A stretch of DNA of 7,857 nt from JALXCG01 sp026991065 [NCBI: Gemmatimonadota bacterium] (GTDB taxonomy: Bacteria; GCA-2686955), in NCBI GenBank assembly GCA_026991065.1, contig JALXCG010000152.1, positions 1 to 7,857 of the forward strand. The letters run 5' to 3'. The stretch's first letter is position 1, and each line of letters begins with the position of its first letter. Below the pieces are notes generated by a model. It was given only the letters and a program-made list of their open reading frames with translations. It was not told the DNA's origin and did not search any database. Below are positions 6,431-7,857 of the stretch, piece after piece. A program made the translations under genes and the position numbers.

Positions 6431-7857
6431 ATGGACCGTTCTGAATGGGAAAACAAGATCCTGCAGCCTGCACTGGAGCGATTCCGAGAGCGTCGAGAGG
6501 AGTTTCGAACCCCAAGTGGTATTCCGGTGGAGCGGTTGGCGACTCCGGAAACCCTTGGTGAATTCGATGCGGAAGCGGAAATCGGTTATCCGGGGGCATT
6601 CCCCTTCGTCCGGGGCGTTCAGCCAACAATGTATCGGGGGCGCCACTGGACGATGCGGCAGTATGCCGGCTTCGGTACTGCAAGTGATTCGAATGCCCGT
6701 TACCATGATCTCCTGAAGGCGGGAACGACCGGGCTCTCCGTTGCTTTTGATCTCCCGACGCAGATGGGCTATGACTCCGATCATGCGATGGCTGCTGGGG
6801 AAGTTGGGCGTGTGGGGGTTGCCATCGATAGCCTGGAAGATATGGAGGTTCTCTTTCGTGGCATTCCACTTGAGCGTGTATCGACTTCGATGACGATCAA
6901 TGCGACCGCCGGCGTTTTGCTGGCGTTCTATGTTGCGTTGGCGCGAAGGCGTGGAATCGACCCATCTAAACTCAAAGGAACCGTTCAGAACGACATCCTC
7001 AAGGAGTACATCGCTCGCGGCACCTACATCTTCCCCCCGCGGCCTTCGATGCGGATTGTTACCGACATGTTTGCGTGGTGTCACGAGAATGTGCCTCTGT
7101 GGAATACGATATCCATTTCCGGGTATCACATTCGCGAGGCTGGGGCGACCGCAGTACAGGAGTTGGCGTTTACTTTGGCAGATGCGATTGCATACGTCGA
7201 AGCAGCTCTCCAGGCGGGGCTGGCGGTTGACGATTTTGCCCCACGGCTTTCCTTCTTCTTCAACGCCCACAATGATCTGTTCGAGGAGATTGCCAAGTTC
7301 CGAGCGGCGAGGAAGATATGGGCGACCCTCATGAAGGAGCGCTTTGGTGCCAAACTTGAACGGTCGCTCATGATGCGCTTTCACACCCAGACATCCGGTG
7401 CCACTCTTCAGGCTCAGCAGCCGCTTAACAACGTTGTGCGCGTTGCTTTGCAGGCGTTTGCAGCAGTGATGGGGGGGACTCAGTCGCTCCACACCAACGC
7501 GTTCGACGAAGCTCTTGGGCTGCCTACAACGGAAAGCGCGACTTTGGCGCTGCGCACTCAACAGGTGATCGCCCATGAAAGCGGTGCAGTAGACACCGTC
7601 GACCCTCTCGCCGGGTCTTGGTACGTTGAATACTTGACCCGGGAGATGGAAAAGCGGGTTCGTGTTTACCTGAAGCGGATTGAGGAGATGGGTGGTGCGG
7701 TTGCAGCCATCGACGCCGGCTATTTCCAGGGAGAAATCGAAGAAAGCGCCTATCGCTACCAGCAAGAGATTGAATCTGGTGAACGCGTAGTCGTTGGAGT
7801 GAACCGCTTTACCGAGCAGACACCCGTTTCCCCTCCGGTCACAAGGATTGATGCACG
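6431..7857 (+). CDS. Methylmalonyl-CoA mutase large subunit, 3'-truncated by window end
   Basis: The first 475 residues of an adenosylcobalamin-dependent acyl-CoA mutase, the TIM-barrel substrate-binding part that interconverts (R)-methylmalonyl-CoA and succinyl-CoA. No stop is reached; stand-alone large subunits are about 520-560 residues, so the C-terminus is missing. Seen: [10 protein letters not shown] (75-84), [18 protein letters not shown] (101-118), [19 protein letters not shown] (185-203), [11 protein letters not shown] (228-238), [18 protein letters not shown] (317-334) and [16 protein letters not shown] (351-366). Tyr78, Arg196, Tyr232 and His233 correspond to Tyr89, Arg207, Tyr243 and His244 of Propionibacterium mutase. 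Isobutyryl-CoA mutases have Phe and Gln at the first two, and 2-hydroxyisobutyryl-CoA mutase has Ile at the first, so methylmalonyl-CoA is the favoured substrate. The cobalamin-binding domain (DxHxxG) must lie further downstream or in another gene. It follows the propionyl-CoA carboxylase genes, matching the next step of the pathway. Confidence 0.93.
   Translation, partial: MDRSEWENKILQPALERFRERREEFRTPSGIPVERLATPETLGEFDAEAEIGYPGAFPFVRGVQPTMYRGRHWTMRQYAGFGTASDSNARYHDLLKAGTTGLSVAFDLPTQMGYDSDHAMAAGEVGRVGVAIDSLEDMEVLFRGIPLERVSTSMTINATAGVLLAFYVALARRRGIDPSKLKGTVQNDILKEYIARGTYIFPPRPSMRIVTDMFAWCHENVPLWNTISISGYHIREAGATAVQELAFTLADAIAYVEAALQAGLAVDDFAPRLSFFFNAHNDLFEEIAKFRAARKIWATLMKERFGAKLERSLMMRFHTQTSGATLQAQQPLNNVVRVALQAFAAVMGGTQSLHTNAFDEALGLPTTESATLALRTQQVIAHESGAVDTVDPLAGSWYVEYLTREMEKRVRVYLKRIEEMGGAVAAIDAGYFQGEIEESAYRYQQEIESGERVVVGVNRFTEQTPVSPPVTRIDA

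Noticed and set aside
6081-6444. Forward open frames of 92 codons (6081-6359) and 62 codons (6256-6444) across the gap
   Set aside because: The first starts inside the carrier gene and the second runs past the mutase start codon. Neither has a good ribosome site, and their composition is not protein-like.
6428-7765. 445-codon open frame on the - strand opposite the mutase gene
   Set aside because: The + strand frame encodes an unmistakable mutase with all active-site motifs. The antisense frame has no family-like sequence and reflects codon bias.

Overview
The window comes from a moderately GC-rich bacterium (upper-50s % GC by eye) with strong Shine-Dalgarno sites and tightly packed genes, all reading on the + strand. 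The long PrkA variant and the split, stand-alone biotin carboxylase and carrier subunits are the kind I associate with Myxococcota/Desulfobacterota-like and neighbouring phyla. That placement is an impression and not a demonstration.

Layout: (1) A 130-base leader contains a 22-bp quasi-palindrome and a strong ribosome binding site. (2) A 741-residue PrkA-type AAA+ serine kinase family protein spans 131-2356. (3) After a 138-base gap comes a propionyl-CoA carboxylase cluster: carboxyltransferase beta chain (2495-4045), biotin carboxylase (4107-5600) and biotin carboxyl carrier protein (5597-6109). The last two are coupled by an ATGA overlap. (4) A 321-base gap (6110-6430) holds a terminator-like hairpin with a T-run, and on the - strand an unrecognised 51-codon ORF with its own start and purine-rich leader. 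(5) The large (substrate-binding) subunit of an adenosylcobalamin-dependent methylmalonyl-CoA mutase starts at 6431 and runs off the right edge after 475 residues.

Working together: the carboxylase turns propionyl-CoA into (S)-methylmalonyl-CoA using ATP and bicarbonate. After an epimerase (not in the window), the mutase makes succinyl-CoA, which enters the TCA cycle. This is the standard route for propionyl-CoA from odd-chain fatty acids, Val, Ile, Met or propionate. Diagnostic residues support these substrates: Asp409 in the carboxyltransferase (GGAYDVM), and Tyr78 plus Arg196 in the mutase. The PrkA protein may be an independent stress/stationary-phase regulator that happens to sit upstream; a functional link to the pathway is only a hypothesis.

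I saw no defence system, CRISPR array, tRNA, rRNA, insertion sequence or integrase. The window is mostly ordinary central metabolism. The parts least explained by known families are the long PrkA variant with its cysteine pairs and the small - strand ORF in the gap before the mutase.
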